Positions 16,701 to 26,935 of a stretch of DNA of 64,000 nucleotides are shown in pieces. The DNA comes from Arthrobacter sp. fls2-241-R2A-200. GTDB taxonomy: Bacteria > Actinomycetota > Actinomycetes > Actinomycetales > Micrococcaceae. The DNA is taken from NCBI RefSeq assembly GCF_030209745.1, contig NZ_JARVRJ010000002.1:145097-209096 (forward strand), in the 5' to 3' direction. Within the stretch, counting starts at the first letter, position 1, and each line of letters starts with the position of its first letter. Made by a program: the position numbers and the translations under genes. The notes below the pieces were generated by a model. It searched no databases and was not told where the DNA came from. It was given only the letters and a program-made list of their open reading frames with translations.

Positions 16701-18083
16701 CTAGCCGCGGACTTGGCCTTCGCCCTGGACGATCCACTTGGTGGTGGTCAACTCTGTCAAGCCCATCGGTCCACGTGCGTGAAGCTTCTGCGTTGAAATG
16801 CCCACTTCCGCGCCCAGCCCCAGCTCGCCGCCATCTGTGAAGCGCGTGGAAGCGTTCACGATCACGGCGGCCGAGTCGATGTCCGCGATGAACTTCTCGG
16901 CATTGGCCAAATTGTTGGTCAGGATCGCCTCAGTGTGGCCGGTGGTCCATTTCCGGATGTGCCCAACCGCTTCATCCAGGCTGTCCACCATGGCCACCGC
17001 GAGGTCCAGGTCCATGTATTCGGTGGCCCAATCGTCGTCGTCGGCCGGAACCGTTTCCACGTTCGGGCCCAAGGCGGCAGCTGTTCGCGCATCCACATGC
17101 AAAGTCACACCCGCAGACCGCAGGGCCGCGGCCACGGCGGGCAGAACGGTAGAGCCTGAGTGGACCAGAAGCGTCTCGACGGTGTTACAGACGCTGGGCC
17201 GCTGGGTTTTGGCGTTCAGGAGGATGTTGACAGCCATTTCTTCGTTGGCAGACTCATCAATGAAGATATGGACGTTTCCTTCCCCGGTCTCGATCACGGG
17301 AACGGCAGAGTTGGTTACCACGGTCTGGATAAGGTCCCGTCCGCCCCGGGGAATAAGGACATCCACCAGGCCGCGCGCCCGCATCAAAACATTGGCCCCG
17401 GCACGACCGTATTGATCGATGGATTGGACCGCGTCCGCAGGGAGACCCACAGATTCCAAAGCGTCCCGGAGAACCTGCACCAAGGCCTCATTGGTGTGTG
17501 CAGCAGCGGAACCACCACGGAGAATGACTGCGTTGCCGCTCTTGAGGGCCAAGCCGGCGATGTCCACGGTGACGTTGGGACGGGCCTCATAAATTGCTGC
17601 CACCACGCCCATGGGTACGTTCACTTGGCGCAGGCGCAGCCCATTGGGCAGCGTTTGTCCGCGCACAACATTGCCGACCGGATCGGGCAAACCCGCCAAG
17701 TTTTCCAAAGCGGCAACAAGGCGGTCAATCCGCTCGGGGGTCAGCGTCAGCCGGTCGAGGAGGGCCGCTGACGTCCCGTTGGCTCGTCCCGCGGCCACAT
17801 CCTTTGCGTTGGAGTCCAAAATGTGGCGCTTGCCCTCGAGCAACGCCTGAGCGATGGCATGCAGGGCGCGGTCTTTCCAAGCACGGTTTGCCTGCGCCAT
17901 GCGTCGCGCTGCCACACGGGATCGATCGGCGATGGCGTGAACTGCAGCCTGAACGTCGGCCTCTGACAAGGGAACAGCAGCTGCCGCTGGACTGCCGCTT
18001 AGCACGGGAGCCTCCGGCGTCAGGCTGGCGGTACCGGAAACGTCGGAAATCACTAAGGAGTCAGGAGTCAGCGCTTCAGTCAT
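16701..18083 (-). CDS. proA: gamma-glutamyl phosphate reductase
   Basis: ProA reduces gamma-glutamyl phosphate to glutamate semialdehyde in proline synthesis. The catalytic cysteine is Cys299 in QRPSVCNTVET. At 460 residues it is some 35-40 longer than typical, owing to an Ala/Pro-rich N-terminal extension (to about residue 40). The ATG overlaps the proB stop in the form ATGA, with GGGAG immediately before, so the two are translationally coupled. Confidence 0.96.
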   Translation of the reverse strand: MTEALTPDSLVISDVSGTASLTPEAPVLSGSPAAAAVPLSEADVQAAVHAIADRSRVAARRMAQANRAWKDRALHAIAQALLEGKRHILDSNAKDVAAGRANGTSAALLDRLTLTPERIDRLVAALENLAGLPDPVGNVVRGQTLPNGLRLRQVNVPMGVVAAIYEARPNVTVDIAGLALKSGNAVILRGGSAAAHTNEALVQVLRDALESVGLPADAVQSIDQYGRAGANVLMRARGLVDVLIPRGGRDLIQTVVTNSAVPVIETGEGNVHIFIDESANEEMAVNILLNAKTQRPSVCNTVETLLVHSGSTVLPAVAAALRSAGVTLHVDARTAAALGPNVETVPADDDDWATEYMDLDLAVAMVDSLDEAVGHIRKWTTGHTEAILTNNLANAEKFIADIDSAAVIVNASTRFTDGGELGLGAEVGISTQKLHARGPMGLTELTTTKWIVQGEGQVRG

Positions 18084-19261
18084 GCTCCCAGTTTAGATGA
18101 GCGTGCGGCCCGCAGGAGTACAAGGTCGTCAACATGAACAACTTCACGGTCGTAGCCACGTCCCAGCTCTTGGCCAAGCTCCTGGGTGGTGCGGCCCAGC
18201 ATACGCGGCAGTTCTTCGGAGGAGTAGTTCACCAGGCCCCGGCCGAGCACCACGCCATCGAGTCCAACCATTTCCACAGGATCACCGGCCTCGAACTCAC
18301 CGGCGATCTCCGAAATTCCAGCCGGAAGGAGCGATCTGTGTCGATCGCGCACGGCTTTCACAGCGCCGTCGTCGAGCGTTAACCTGCCGTGGACCGTGGC
18401 AAGGTGGGCCAACCACAAGAGCCGGACCGGCTTGCGGGTGCCGTTTACGGCGAACCAGGTTCCGACGTCCTCGCCGGCGAGGGCAGCGGCAGCGTTCGCC
18501 GTGGACGTCACCAATGCGTGAATTCCCGAGCCGGCAGCGATCGATGCTGCCTGCACTTTGGTCATCATGCCACCGGTTCCAACGCCGGCTTTCCCTGCCT
18601 TACCGATGGTCACGTCCTCGAGGTCCTGCGGGCCGCGGACCAGCGGGATACGCTGCGCACCGTGGGCCGGCGGACCGTCATAAAGGGCGTCGACGTCGGA
18701 CAGCAGTACCAAGGCGTCGGCACGGACCAAGTGGGCCACCAAAGCGGCGAGGCGATCGTTGTCTCCGAAACGGATTTCGTGGGTTGCCACGGTGTCGTTT
18801 TCATTGACGACCGGAACGACGCCGAGATTCAGCAGCCGATCCAGCGCCCGGAAGGCATTGGTGTGCTGCGTGCGCCGCATGAGATCGTCCGCGGTCAGCA
18901 GGACCTGGCTGACAGTGACGCCGTGGGCGCTGAACGCCTGCGTGTATCGGGCCATCAACAGCCCCTGCCCGACGCTGGCCGCCGCCTGCTGGGTGGCCAG
19001 GTCCTTTGGGCGCTTTGCAAGGCCCAAGGGCGCCAGCCCAGCGGCAATAGCACCGGAGGAGACCAGGATGATCTCAGTACCGGCATTGCGTTTGGCCGCG
19101 AGGGCATCGACCAGACCGGTCAACGACTTCTCGGAGATACCGCCCTTGATGCTGGTCAGCGAGGACGACCCCACCTTGACCACAATCCGCTTGGCAGTAG
19201 CTAACGCATCACGCTCATGGGCCAGCGGTGTCCCGGGAGTACCGAGGGTCCTAGTCGTCAT
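18080..19261 (-). CDS. proB: glutamate 5-kinase
   Basis: ProB phosphorylates glutamate in the first step of proline synthesis. The 393-residue protein has an amino-acid kinase domain (from [10 protein letters not shown] near 25 to about 285, with [11 protein letters not shown] and [12 protein letters not shown]) and a C-terminal PUA domain (about 300-380). The ATG at 19261 overlaps the end of obg by 11 bases; a longer open frame upstream lies inside obg and is rejected. It is coupled to proA. Confidence 0.95.
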   Translation of the reverse strand: MTTRTLGTPGTPLAHERDALATAKRIVVKVGSSSLTSIKGGISEKSLTGLVDALAAKRNAGTEIILVSSGAIAAGLAPLGLAKRPKDLATQQAAASVGQGLLMARYTQAFSAHGVTVSQVLLTADDLMRRTQHTNAFRALDRLLNLGVVPVVNENDTVATHEIRFGDNDRLAALVAHLVRADALVLLSDVDALYDGPPAHGAQRIPLVRGPQDLEDVTIGKAGKAGVGTGGMMTKVQAASIAAGSGIHALVTSTANAAAALAGEDVGTWFAVNGTRKPVRLLWLAHLATVHGRLTLDDGAVKAVRDRHRSLLPAGISEIAGEFEAGDPVEMVGLDGVVLGRGLVNYSSEELPRMLGRTTQELGQELGRGYDREVVHVDDLVLLRAARSSKLGA

Positions 19262-20837
19262 CACCGGAATCCAAGGCGCTCTCCTTGAGGGCACGGCCTC
19301 GCCTGCCATTGACGGATTCGGTCCAGATGCCTGCCTTGCGCTCTGCTTCGAGCTCGGCGCGGGCGGCAGCTTTGGCCTCTCGACGTTCGACTTGCTCGTC
19401 GCGTTTCTGCGACCGCGTGGGCCGATCCCCGATGTCCGCCACGCGGATGTCGGTTCCACGAGGAGTTGCTAGAAGCTCAGCTCCGGCCATCATGGTGGGC
19501 TCCCAGTCGAAGACCACGCCGTCCTCTTCTCCGATGACAACAGTGTCTCCTGGCTTGGCCCCCACCTTGAACAGCTCAGACTCGACGCCGAGCTTGGCGA
19601 GCCTGTCCGCGAGGTAGCCGATGGCTTCCTCGTTGGTGAAGTCGGTCTGCTTGACCCATCGCACGGGCTTCTCGCCCAAGACGCGGAACAGGGGCTCGAG
19701 GTTCTTTTCTTCGCGCCGGATGGTGAAACCGGACTCGTTGACAGCCCTCGGCCGGAGGACGGGAGGTGCCACTTTGGGAGGAGCCACGGCTACGGCGTCG
19801 CGTGCGGCCTGGACGATCTCCGCCATGGCAAAGCCCAACTGGCGCAAGCCTTCGTGGCTGGTCGCGGATACTTCGAATACGCGATACCCACGGGCTTCAA
19901 GGTCCGGCCGGACGAACTCGGCCATGTCTTTGCCGTCGGGAAGGTCCACCTTGTTGAGGACCACCAGCTTGGGTCGCTCGTTGAGGGGAATCACCTCGCC
20001 GTCAACACCGGCGTAGCTCATGTCCACTGCGTACTTGTCGAGCTCAGCCTCGATGACGGCGAGATCCGACAGCGGGTCGCGGTCAGCTTCCAAGGTGCCG
20101 CAGTCAAGGACATGCACCAGTGCGGCGCATCGCTCCACGTGGCGCAGGAAATTGTGCCCCAGGCCCTTTCCCTCGCTGGCGCCCTCGATCAATCCGGGCA
20201 CATCGGCAATGGTGAAGCGGACTTCTCCGGCCTGGACAACACCAAGGTTCGGGATCAGTGTGGTGAAAGGGTAATCGGCGATTTTGGGCCGCGCAGCAGA
20301 CATGGCCGCAATCAGGCTCGACTTGCCCGCGGAGGGGAACCCGACCAAGGCAATATCGGCAATGGACTTCAGTTCCAGGACGATGTCGCTGGATTCGCCT
20401 TCAATACCAAGCAACGCAAAACCCGGAGCGCGGCGCTTCTGCGACGACAGGGATGCGTTACCAAGGCCGCCCTGGCCACCGGCCGCAGCAACGTATTCAG
20501 TGCCCTCACCGACGAGGTCGGCCAGGACTTCGCCGTCCTTGTTCTTGACCACAGTTCCATCCGGAACAGGGAGGATCAGGGTTTCACCGTTCTTGCCACC
20601 GCGCCAGTCACCCATGCCCGGACCACCGTTGGTGGCGTGGCGGTGAGGCGCATGGTGGTAGTCAAGCAGCGTGGTGGTTTGGGAGGAAACGCGAAGGATC
20701 ACGTCACCGCCGTTGCCGCCGTTACCGCCGTCGGGACCGCCGAGCGGCTTGAATTTTTCCCGCTTAACAGAGACACAGCCGTGGCCGCCGGTACCGCCGG
20801 ATACGTGCAGGACTACCCGGTCTACAAAGCTCGCCAC
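19251..20837 (-). CDS. obg: Obg/CgtA ribosome-associated GTPase
   Basis: Obg is an essential GTPase in 50S maturation and the stringent response. Domains in order: glycine-rich Obg fold (1 to about 158), G domain (G1 [10 protein letters not shown]3 [10 protein letters not shown]4 NKVD) to about 335, OCT domain to about 430, then an actinobacterial Lys/Arg/Glu-rich tail. Start is GTG with GGAG seven bases upstream. It follows rplU-rpmA, from which it is separated by a terminator-like hairpin, and overlaps proB. Confidence 0.96.
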   Translation of the reverse strand: MASFVDRVVLHVSGGTGGHGCVSVKREKFKPLGGPDGGNGGNGGDVILRVSSQTTTLLDYHHAPHRHATNGGPGMGDWRGGKNGETLILPVPDGTVVKNKDGEVLADLVGEGTEYVAAAGGQGGLGNASLSSQKRRAPGFALLGIEGESSDIVLELKSIADIALVGFPSAGKSSLIAAMSAARPKIADYPFTTLIPNLGVVQAGEVRFTIADVPGLIEGASEGKGLGHNFLRHVERCAALVHVLDCGTLEADRDPLSDLAVIEAELDKYAVDMSYAGVDGEVIPLNERPKLVVLNKVDLPDGKDMAEFVRPDLEARGYRVFEVSATSHEGLRQLGFAMAEIVQAARDAVAVAPPKVAPPVLRPRAVNESGFTIRREEKNLEPLFRVLGEKPVRWVKQTDFTNEEAIGYLADRLAKLGVESELFKVGAKPGDTVVIGEEDGVVFDWEPTMMAGAELLATPRGTDIRVADIGDRPTRSQKRDEQVERREAKAAARAELEAERKAGIWTESVNGRRGRALKESALDSGDDD

Positions 20838-20922
20838 GTGGATCTCCTCAATTGCTGTTCCCAGCGCTGTTGCATACCAGCACGCCGGAGCGTCCTAGTC
20901 GATTGTAATGCGGTTAAAAGAA

Positions 20923-20954
20923 CGGTGGAGCGGGCCCATTGGCCCGCCCCACCG
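20923..20954 (-). terminator. terminator after rplU-rpmA
   Basis: 14-bp stem (20923-20936 with 20941-20954, one A-C mismatch), 4-base loop, followed on the minus strand by TTCTTTTAA. Some read-through into obg is likely because obg has little room for its own promoter. Confidence 0.8.
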
Positions 20955-20969
20955 GTTCAGATCTTGTTG

Positions 20970-21233
20970 TTACTCTGCAGCTGCAGCAGCAACAATGTTC
21001 ACTACGCGACGGCCACGGCGAGTACCAAACTCGACAGCACCTGCCTGCAATGCGAACAGGGTGTCGTCGCCACCGCGACCGACGCCTGCGCCGGGGTGGA
21101 AGTGGGTCCCACGCTGGCGAACGATGATTTCGCCGGCCGAAACTACCTGACCACCGAAGCGCTTGACGCCCAGGTACTGTGCGTTGGAGTCACGACCGTT
21201 GCGAGTGGAACTCGCGCCTTTTTTGTGTGCCAT
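20970..21233 (-). CDS. rpmA: 50S ribosomal protein L27
   Basis: L27 lies at the peptidyl-transferase centre. The 87 residues begin [20 protein letters not shown], the standard bacterial N-terminus without the cleaved extension seen in Firmicutes, and contain the conserved [10 protein letters not shown]. It is 59 bases downstream of rplU. Confidence 0.98.
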   Translation of the reverse strand: MAHKKGASSTRNGRDSNAQYLGVKRFGGQVVSAGEIIVRQRGTHFHPGAGVGRGGDDTLFALQAGAVEFGTRRGRRVVNIVAAAAAE

Positions 21234-21292
21234 TTGGAATGCCTGCCTCTAAATTTCTGGGGAAACTGAAAATCTGAACAGAGTAACGAAAG

Positions 21293-21613
21293 TTACGCGA
21301 TGCTCGTGATCTTGATCTTGGTCAGTTCCTGACGGTGACCCTGGCGCTTCTTGTAGCCGGTCTTGTTCTTGAACTTCTGGATGACGATCTTGGGGCCACG
21401 GAGGTCCTCAAGGATCTCAGCCGTAACCGTGACCTTGGCCAGGTCCGCAGCAGCGGACGTGACCTTGTCGCCGTCAACCAGCAGCAAGGCGGGCAGCTCA
21501 AGCGTGCTGCCAGCTCCACCGGGGACGCGGTTCAGCGTTACGTAGTCTCCAACGGAAACTTTTTCTTGGCGGCCGCCTGCGCGGACAATCGCGTACACCA
21601 CTTGGGCACTCAC
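21293..21613 (-). CDS. rplU: 50S ribosomal protein L21
   Basis: The 106-residue protein has the L21 opening [18 protein letters not shown] and the C-terminal signature [23 protein letters not shown]. Start is GTG at 21613; a second in-frame GTG lies four codons in. It heads the L21-L27 unit and has a predicted leader of about 160 bases. Confidence 0.98.
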   Translation of the reverse strand: MSAQVVYAIVRAGGRQEKVSVGDYVTLNRVPGGAGSTLELPALLLVDGDKVTSAAADLAKVTVTAEILEDLRGPKIVIQKFKNKTGYKKRQGHRQELTKIKITSIA

Positions 21614-21779
21614 TTCTCTCGACGTTTCTTACTAAATTTGCGTGCGGAACCTTTAACTGGAATCAGGCTTGGTTCGCGCTGTGCCTCAACGCCGTGGACT
21701 TCTGATCGAAGCCCGCGAGTCATCCCATGAACAATTCCAAGGGGCATAACCCAAGTGTTGGCGTAAGCACCGAAGATCA

Positions 21780-21809
21780 AGATTACGCTAGTTTGACCTT
21801 CAGCTGCAA
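21780..21809 (-). promoter_or_regulatory. promoter of rplU-rpmA
   Basis: TTGCAG (21809-21804), 18 bases, TAATCT (21785-21780) on the minus strand, giving a leader of about 160 bases. The 384-base interval to thiD otherwise shows only the 21928-21984 repeat. Confidence 0.5.
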
Positions 21810-21927
21810 ATGAGGCCGGGTCCGGAGGCTACCCCGTGACCCGCATCACCAGTGGTATCGGACTCTCCCGGCACCGTGCCCGTCTAGCCTACAGGGTGAT
21901 TGACCATTCGGACGATTCAACGCCCCG

Positions 21928-21984
21928 GCGCGCCGTGGGAAAGCCCGCGCGCCGTCGGAAAGCCCGTGCGCCGTCGAAAAACCT
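21928..21984. repeat. three 19-base tandem repeats downstream of thiD-tenA
   Basis: Three consecutive 19-base units (21928-21946, 21947-21965, 21966-21984) with core GCGCCGTCGGAAAGCCC, diverging slightly from one to the next, 13 bases beyond the stop of thiD-tenA. Confidence 0.9.
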
Positions 21985-21997
21985 TCCCGCTGTTTCT

Positions 21998-23518
21998 TCA
22001 GGAGTAGAGCCTGGGCGCGTCAAAGAAAGCTGTCTCGTACCGGCAGGACTGCCTAAACGCCTCCACCATGGCCTCGCGTTCGCGGGGGGAAGCTGCCGAC
22101 GCCGCTGCGTCGGTGAAGTCGATGGCCTTCCGGGTGGCCGCGGCAAAACCTTCATCTGCGTAGGTAGCCAGCCACGCTGCGTATGGATGGGCGGGGTTCG
22201 CGCCGTCATCGATGTAAGCCGAGTGCAGCTGCTGTCCCACCTCGGCATAGAGCCAGTAGCAGGGCAGCACTGCGGCCAGCACCACTGCGTAGCTGCCAGA
22301 TGATGTGGCGGCCAGCAGGTGGTCCACGTAGGACTTGGTGACAGGCCCGGTTATGGTTGTCGCCGTCCTGGTGCTCAACCAGTTCCTGTGCAGCTCTGAC
22401 TCGACCTCCAAGCACATCTGCGATCCCCGGGCCCAGAACAATTGCTCCTCCTCGGTGGGGGCAAGTGCGCCGGCCCGGGCCAGCACCCTTGAGTAGCCGT
22501 TGAGGTAGAGGGCGTCCTGGGCGAGGTAGTACGTGAATTCCGTTTCGTCGAGCGCTCCGGACTGGAGGCCCTGGATGAAGCTGAGTCCGTGAATCGCCTC
22601 CAATTCAGGTAGCGCTTCCTGCCACAGAACTTTGGCAAACTCCCCCTGCTGGAGCCCTGTGTGGAGATGGTGGAAGTGGTGCACAGGGCCTTTCCCGTGG
22701 CCTACGCCGAGGACGTCGGACGTAGCCAGCGCCTGAAGCAACCATGGTTTCACTTCGCGCAGGGAGGCCTCCCAGTTACCGGTGCGGACCTGGACTGTGG
22801 CTAATGCCGATGACAGCGAGCATCCGGTCCCGTGGCTGTTTTCAGTCTCCACCCTGGTGCCGGCTACTTCGATGACGTCTTGGCCGAGGAGACCCGTGGT
22901 GTTGACCAGGGCGTCGGGGCATTCACTACCGGCCAGGTGGCCTCCCTTGACCAACACCGTGTTTCCGTACTCGGCGGCCAGGCGCTTGCCTTGGTCCAGC
23001 GCCGTAGCCCAGTCCGTTGCCTCGGGCTCCCCCAACAGGACGGCGAGCTCAGGGAGGTTTGGGGTAATGAGGTCCGCCAGGGGCAGGAGTTCCCGCAATG
23101 CTGACTCTGAGGATTCGCGCAGGAGCCTGTCACCGCTGGAAGCAACCATCACCGGATCTATCACCACGACGGCGGGACGCGCCTTTTCGATCCAGGCCCG
23201 AACCTCATTGATCACAGCGACGTCGCCGAGCATGCCAACCTTGACGGCGTCAACGGCGATATCGTCTCCGATGGCATCCAACTGTTGACGCAAGAACTCA
23301 ACAGGGGGGACATGCACGGCACGGACGCCCATGGTGTTCTGTGCTGTCAAAGCCGTGATGGCCGCCATCCCATAGCCTCCCTGCGCAGCGATGCTCTTGA
23401 GGTCCGCCTGAATCCCGGCGCCACCGGACGGATCGGAACCCGCGATGCTCAGCACGCGCGGTATGGAGCGACGCGAAAGGTTCAAAGGGTAAACGGCAGG
23501 GTATGGCGACGTTGTCAT
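21998..23518 (-). CDS. thiD: ThiD-TenA fusion: HMP-P kinase with aminopyrimidine hydrolase-like domain
   Basis: A 506-residue two-domain thiamine enzyme. Residues about 20-270 are ThiD, which phosphorylates hydroxymethylpyrimidine (SIAGSDPSGGAGIQADLK; GTGCS at 230-234). Residues about 285-506 are TenA, which in other bacteria deaminates or salvages pyrimidine breakdown products; its catalytic cysteine is Cys420 in VLPCYWLY. The fusion links kinase and salvage in one chain and is known in some bacteria. It is preceded by a TPP riboswitch that ends two bases before the start codon, so expression should fall when thiamine pyrophosphate is abundant. Confidence 0.95.
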   Translation of the reverse strand: MTTSPYPAVYPLNLSRRSIPRVLSIAGSDPSGGAGIQADLKSIAAQGGYGMAAITALTAQNTMGVRAVHVPPVEFLRQQLDAIGDDIAVDAVKVGMLGDVAVINEVRAWIEKARPAVVVIDPVMVASSGDRLLRESSESALRELLPLADLITPNLPELAVLLGEPEATDWATALDQGKRLAAEYGNTVLVKGGHLAGSECPDALVNTTGLLGQDVIEVAGTRVETENSHGTGCSLSSALATVQVRTGNWEASLREVKPWLLQALATSDVLGVGHGKGPVHHFHHLHTGLQQGEFAKVLWQEALPELEAIHGLSFIQGLQSGALDETEFTYYLAQDALYLNGYSRVLARAGALAPTEEEQLFWARGSQMCLEVESELHRNWLSTRTATTITGPVTKSYVDHLLAATSSGSYAVVLAAVLPCYWLYAEVGQQLHSAYIDDGANPAHPYAAWLATYADEGFAAATRKAIDFTDAAASAASPREREAMVEAFRQSCRYETAFFDAPRLYS

Positions 23519-23520
23519 GG

Positions 23521-23599
23521 GACATCCCTTCGCCGGTGCTAACCGGACAGGTTCAACGGGTCTGGATCTCAGCCTGGCCTAATGCCGGCACCCCGTGTC
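23521..23599 (-). ncRNA. TPP (THI) riboswitch
   Basis: On the minus strand the conserved blocks appear in order: GGGTGCC, GGCTGAGA (23574-23567), ACCCGTTGAACCTG, CCGGTTAGCACCGGCGAAGGGA, closed by GACA/TGTC at the ends. AAGGGA (23530-23525) of the conserved core is also the Shine-Dalgarno sequence of thiD, six bases before the ATG. This points to translational control. Confidence 0.95.
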
Positions 23600-23671
23600 A
23601 GTTCCCCAGCTTAACGGCCAATCATGCCGCTGTGTAATTCGGAAGTGCTCGGAACCGCGACCGGAACCGCA

Positions 23672-23713
23672 AAGGACCCGGCAACTCCGCGTAGGCGGAG
23701 TTGCCGGGTCCTT
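23672..23713. terminator. terminator after the RNase E/G gene
   Basis: Perfect 19-bp stem (23672-23690 with 23695-23713) with a 4-base loop, 13 bases after the stop at 23726. The thiD-tenA unit therefore has its own promoter between here and the riboswitch. Confidence 0.9.
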
Positions 23714-23725
23714 CAGGTGTTTGCG

Positions 23726-26700
23726 CTACAGTTCCGACGCCGGTACGCCGACTCCGAGGATGATGGGCTCATCCGACGAAGCTTTCTTGGCGGGCTCGGC
23801 CGGAGCCTTTGCCTCGTGGGCCGATCCGCCGGAAGCGGCGCCCACTGTGTGCTCCACGCTTGTCTCGTTGGCAGCACCTTGGGCCCTGCTGGCGCTGCGG
23901 TTACGGCGGCCACGGCGCGACCCGGAAGCAGGCGCACGGCCCAGATCCTGCTGCGGGGCGGGAGCCGACGTTTCGGGCTCCGCTGCGGCGGGGGCCTGTT
24001 CAGCCGGTTCCTGTCCTGCGGGTGCCTGTCCTGCGTGTGTTTGTTCTGCGGACGCCGGAGCGTCTCCCAGATGAGAGAAAGCCTCAGCCAAAAGGTCCAA
24101 GCTCATGGCTGGCTTTGCCACTGGCTCCTCGTGGTGTTCGACGAACGGAAGGGCGACTTCCTCGCCGCCAAATCGCAGAACCGGGGTTGAACGGGTCTCG
24201 GAGACGTCGCTCGCGGCAGGCTCTGCATCGGGCAGCCCGGCCTGGGTGGTTCCCGAAACGGGCTCGCCGGATTCGCCTTGGCGATGCGCCAGCTCCTCGG
24301 TGCGGTGAACCTCGTCGTCGTGCAGGTGCGCGGCATGTGCCGCAGCTGCGATAGTTGCCAGCGCCGCCCTTGTGGCCTCCGCCTTGGCTTGGCGCACCGG
24401 GTCCTGGCTTTCCGTGGGTGCCGAAGGTGCCGGCGCAGGCATGTGGGCTGGAACAGCGGCTTCCGCTGGCCCTTGTCCCCCACCCTTGCCGCGGCGACGC
24501 TTGCGATCGGTCCGGGCAGCGGGAGGTTGGGCCTCGGCGCTCGGCCGGTGATGCTCGGCTGCCACCACGTTGGCGCGGCGGTGTTCCACAGGTTCGTCAT
24601 GGGTCACGATGCCACGGCCGGCGCAGTGTTCACACTGCTCGCCAAAGACCTCAAGGAGGCCGGTTCCCATGCGTTTGCGGGTCATCTGGACCAGCCCGAG
24701 GGAAGTCACCTCTGCCACTTGGTGCTTGGTACGGTCCCGCCCGAGGCACTCCACCATGCGCCGGAGAACCAAGTCACGGTTGGACTCCAGCACCATGTCG
24801 ATGAAGTCGATCACGATAATGCCGCCGATGTCCCGCAGGCGTAGCTGGCGCACTACTTCTTCAGCAGCTTCGAGGTTGTTCTTGGTGACCGTTTCCTCAA
24901 GGTTTCCGCCGCTGCCGGTGAACTTGCCGGTGTTGACGTCCACCACGGTCATCGCCTCGGTGCGGTCGATGACCAAAGAGCCACCGGAGGGGAGGAAGAC
25001 CTTGCGCTCGAGTGCCTTGTGGATCTGTTCGTCGATGCGCCAGGCAGCAAAAATATCCTGGTCCTTGGTCCACTTTTCCAACCGTCCCACCAAGTCAGGC
25101 GCAACGTAGGTCACGTAGGCCTCGATGGTGTCCCATGCGTCGTCGCCCGAGACAATCAGCTTGGAGAAGTCCTCGTTGAAGACGTCGCGAACAACCTTAA
25201 TAGTGAGGTCCGGTTCGCCGTAGAGCAGTTCCGGCGCCAAAACCTTGGTTGAGGACGCTTGGCCCTCGATGCCATCCCACTGTGCGCGCAAGCGGTTGAT
25301 GTCATGGGTCAACTCTTCTTCCGAGGCTCCCTCGGCAGCTGTCCGGACGATGACGCCGGCGTGTTCGGGCAAGCGGTCCTTCAGGATCCGCTTGAGGCGG
25401 TTGCGTTCGACGTCGGGAAGCTTGCGTGAGATACCGGTCATCGAACCGCCCGGCACGTACACCAGGTAGCGCCCGGGCAGGGAAATCTGGCTCGTCAGCC
25501 TGGCGCCCTTGTGGCCCACCGGGTCCTTGGTCACCTGGACCAGCACGGAGTCACCGGACTTCAGCGCGTTTTCGATCCTGCGGGGTTGGCCTTCGAGGTT
25601 GACGGCGTCCCAATTGACCTCGCCTGCGTACAGCACGGCATTCCGGCCGCGTCCGATGTCAACAAACGCAGCTTCCATGGAGGGCAGCACGTTCTGGACC
25701 TTGCCCAGATAGACGTTCCCGATCAGGGAGTCCTGCTGGGTTTTGGACACGAAGTGCTCAGCCAGCACGCCATCCTCGAGGACGGCAATCTGAATCCTGT
25801 CGTCGCGCTGACGGACGATCATTTGCCGGTCCACAGACTCACGGCGGGCAAGGAACTCCGCCTCCGTGATGACCTGGCGGCGGCGTCCGGTCTCGCGGGA
25901 CTCACGGCGCCTTTGCTTCTTGGCCTCAAGCCGCGTGGATCCCTTGACGCTGGTGACGCGGTTGGACGGAGCAGTGTCCGTGACCGGGCGCGGCGCGCGG
26001 ACCCGTGTCACCGTGTTGGGCGGGTCGTCATCGGTCCCACCGGTCAGTTCGAGGTCTTGGTCGCCACGGCGACGACGGCGACGACGACGCGACGTCACGC
26101 CCTCCTCAAGTGCTTCCGCTTCCGGGGCGTCCTCATCGTCGGTCTCAGGCTCCGAGGAATCCTCGGGAGCGCCGTTCTCGTCCCGTTCGGTTCCCCGACG
26201 GCCCCTGCGGCCACGGCTGCGGCGACGACGGCGGCTGCCTGCATCTTCAAGCTCATCGTCCGCCACGGTCTCAGCCGCTTCTTCCGGTTCGATCGACTTA
26301 TCCTCCGGCGTCGCAACGCGCGGCACGGTCGTCAGGTCGGGGGCCTGGAAAATCATGGACGTGATGGAGACCGGCTCAAGGAAGAGGGACGTCGAGGCGG
26401 ACGCAGTTGGTTCCTGCTCCTGTGTTAGTTCCTGTTCCTGTGCTGCTTCCTGTTCCGGGGCGGGGGTCTGCTCTGGTGCCGGTGCCTGCGTGTCTGCTGC
26501 AGTCGGCGTCGTTATTTCGGCCGCCCCTTCAGGGGCAGCTTCTTCGGCTACGGGCGCCTCTGCGGCCTCGACCTTGGGCTTTGCGGTCCGACGACGGCGT
26601 ACAGGCTTTTCGGGGGCAGCGTCAGCAGGCGCTTCCGGCTGGGATTCGGCAGCAGCTTCGGGCACGACGGCGGCTTCCTCGCCCAAGCCAGGCAATGGCT

Positions 26701-26935
26701 CAGTGGGTTCAGCCTTCTTGCGGGACCTTGTCCTGCGAACGGGCGCGGGGGCCTCGGCAACAGGCTCCTCGGCCCCAGCCTCGACGACCGGTGTTTCCGT
26801 CGCCGAGTCCGCGGCGGCCTCTACTGTCGCCTTTGGCACAGCCTTGCGGCGGGACCGGGTGGCTTTCTTAGGCACGTCCGCGGTTTCCGAGGGGGTTGCT
26901 TCGTCGTTAACAGCTACAACTTGGTCATTATCCAT
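23726..26935 (-). CDS. rne: ribonuclease E/G family endoribonuclease
   Basis: A 1069-residue RNase E/G that cuts single-stranded A/U-rich RNA in mRNA decay and rRNA processing. The catalytic core (roughly residues 370-840) has an S1 domain (GNVYLGKVQNVLPSMEAAFVDIG), the metal aspartates in VDVNTG and IDFIDM, and the zinc-link pair in CEHCAG. As in other Actinobacteria the core sits in the middle: the N-terminal third is an acidic/Arg-rich, Ala/Pro-rich disordered region with runs such as RRRRRRRR, and the C-terminal 230 residues are also low-complexity. I take ATG 26935 (GGAG 11-12 bases upstream) rather than the longer frame to 27055. Confidence 0.95.
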   Translation of the reverse strand: MDNDQVVAVNDEATPSETADVPKKATRSRRKAVPKATVEAAADSATETPVVEAGAEEPVAEAPAPVRRTRSRKKAEPTEPLPGLGEEAAVVPEAAAESQPEAPADAAPEKPVRRRRTAKPKVEAAEAPVAEEAAPEGAAEITTPTAADTQAPAPEQTPAPEQEAAQEQELTQEQEPTASASTSLFLEPVSITSMIFQAPDLTTVPRVATPEDKSIEPEEAAETVADDELEDAGSRRRRRSRGRRGRRGTERDENGAPEDSSEPETDDEDAPEAEALEEGVTSRRRRRRRRGDQDLELTGGTDDDPPNTVTRVRAPRPVTDTAPSNRVTSVKGSTRLEAKKQRRRESRETGRRRQVITEAEFLARRESVDRQMIVRQRDDRIQIAVLEDGVLAEHFVSKTQQDSLIGNVYLGKVQNVLPSMEAAFVDIGRGRNAVLYAGEVNWDAVNLEGQPRRIENALKSGDSVLVQVTKDPVGHKGARLTSQISLPGRYLVYVPGGSMTGISRKLPDVERNRLKRILKDRLPEHAGVIVRTAAEGASEEELTHDINRLRAQWDGIEGQASSTKVLAPELLYGEPDLTIKVVRDVFNEDFSKLIVSGDDAWDTIEAYVTYVAPDLVGRLEKWTKDQDIFAAWRIDEQIHKALERKVFLPSGGSLVIDRTEAMTVVDVNTGKFTGSGGNLEETVTKNNLEAAEEVVRQLRLRDIGGIIVIDFIDMVLESNRDLVLRRMVECLGRDRTKHQVAEVTSLGLVQMTRKRMGTGLLEVFGEQCEHCAGRGIVTHDEPVEHRRANVVAAEHHRPSAEAQPPAARTDRKRRRGKGGGQGPAEAAVPAHMPAPAPSAPTESQDPVRQAKAEATRAALATIAAAAHAAHLHDDEVHRTEELAHRQGESGEPVSGTTQAGLPDAEPAASDVSETRSTPVLRFGGEEVALPFVEHHEEPVAKPAMSLDLLAEAFSHLGDAPASAEQTHAGQAPAGQEPAEQAPAAAEPETSAPAPQQDLGRAPASGSRRGRRNRSASRAQGAANETSVEHTVGAASGGSAHEAKAPAEPAKKASSDEPIILGVGVPASEL

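Noticed and set aside
18097..18807. Arg/Pro-rich plus-strand frame opposite proB
   Set aside because: Shadow of proB, with extreme codon composition.
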